In this document: positions 9,386 through 9,730 of the stretch, one piece after another
How positions within the stretch are numbered: the stretch's first letter is position 1
How the letters are laid out: each line of letters begins with the position of its first letter
DNA from: Clostridia bacterium
GTDB lineage: Bacteria > Bacillota > Clostridia > Christensenellales > UBA1242
NCBI GenBank assembly: GCA_017456465.1
Contig: JAFTJJ010000137.1
Location: 1 to 9,730, forward strand
DNA: 9,730 nucleotides
Direction: 5' to 3'
Made by a program: the position numbers and the translations under genes
The notes under the pieces: model-generated
Told to the model about the DNA's origin: nothing
What the model saw: only the letters and a program-made list of their open reading frames with translations
Database searches by the model: none

Positions 9386-9730
9386 ATGTTCGGCAAAAAG
9401 CGTGAAAAGAAAAAAAGCAATCCATTTGATGCGATCATTGAAAAAGCACGATTTTCAGGCAAGAGGATCATTCTTCCTGAAGGCGGGGACGACAGGGTTA
9501 TTGAAGCTGCGAAAAAGGCAAGTTTAATGGAGCTCTGCCATGTGATTATTTTGGGTGACGACAGAGTGCTTCCTGAAAAGTTCACAAAAAAAGAGCTCAA
9601 GAACATTGAGATCGTGAACCCAATGAACAATGCAAAAAAGCGTGAGATGTATGCTCATTCTTATTTTGAGCTCAGAAAGCACAAAGGAATGACCGAAGAA
9701 AAGGCCATGGAGGACATGAAGGACAACATG
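9386..9730 (+). CDS. pta: Phosphate acetyltransferase, N-terminal part (3' end outside window)
   Basis: Pta interconverts acetyl-CoA plus phosphate with acetyl phosphate plus CoA in the cytosol; with acetate kinase it forms the acetate and ATP branch of fermentation. The 115 codons present contain RIILPEGGDDRVIEAA (residues 27-42), HVIILGDD, IEIVNP and YFELRKHKGMTEEKA, then an acidic DMKDNM stretch at the edge. These match the conserved N-terminal part of Pta in order and spacing. The common LPEG-E-D-E-R motif here reads LPEGGDDR. The protein starts with a short Lys/Arg-rich stretch (FGKKREKKK) that I would not expect in a typical Pta. The start is fixed by AGAGGAG five bases upstream. The frame is open to the last base, so the gene continues outside; ackA is the usual next gene in clostridia. 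Confidence 0.92.
   Translation, partial: MFGKKREKKKSNPFDAIIEKARFSGKRIILPEGGDDRVIEAAKKASLMELCHVIILGDDRVLPEKFTKKELKNIEIVNPMNNAKKREMYAHSYFELRKHKGMTEEKAMEDMKDNM

Overview
This window looks like chromosomal DNA from a low-GC, Gram-positive-type anaerobe (Bacillota, probably a clostridial or gut lineage). The reasons are the AT-rich, A/T-run-rich intergenic DNA, strong AGAGGAG/AAAGGA ribosome binding sites, TmcAL next to phosphate acetyltransferase, and a giant BspA-type surface protein. The genus cannot be named from the sequence. No RNA gene, mobile element, CRISPR array or integration site is visible. All genes read in the standard bacterial code.

Region 1 (left edge to 7898, + strand) is one enormous open frame of about 2,630 codons. 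It enters from outside the window and encodes a secreted or surface protein made almost wholly of two solenoids in series. First comes an N-terminal hydrophobic export or anchor segment, then a right-handed parallel beta-helix in two styles: an Asn-ladder NosD-like part, then a GGAI/GGGI part like the polymorphic outer membrane protein repeat. A helix-capping spacer follows, then a very long BspA-type leucine-rich repeat (LRR_5) region. The LRR region is itself an ancient tandem duplication of a superunit of about 530-550 residues. It ends in a Trp-rich cap, after which a linker, a short second LRR block and a second Trp cap close the protein. The last part of the gene uses codons differently from the rest.

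Region 2 (7899-8088) is a 190-bp gap between convergent genes. It holds a perfect 13-bp inverted repeat flanked by A and T runs, which should terminate transcription from both sides, and two weaker hairpins.

Region 3 (8089 to the right edge) holds housekeeping genes. tmcAL (tRNA-Met cytidine acetate ligase) lies on the - strand. It is divergent from pta (phosphate acetyltransferase), which runs off the right edge after 115 codons. The 115-bp space between them carries a good promoter for tmcAL whose -10 box overlaps a weaker candidate promoter for pta. Both products deal with acetate chemistry: Pta, usually with AckA, interconverts acetyl-CoA and acetate through acetyl phosphate, and TmcAL uses free acetate and ATP to acetylate the anticodon wobble base of elongator tRNA-Met. 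The giant surface protein has no evident functional tie to these two genes.
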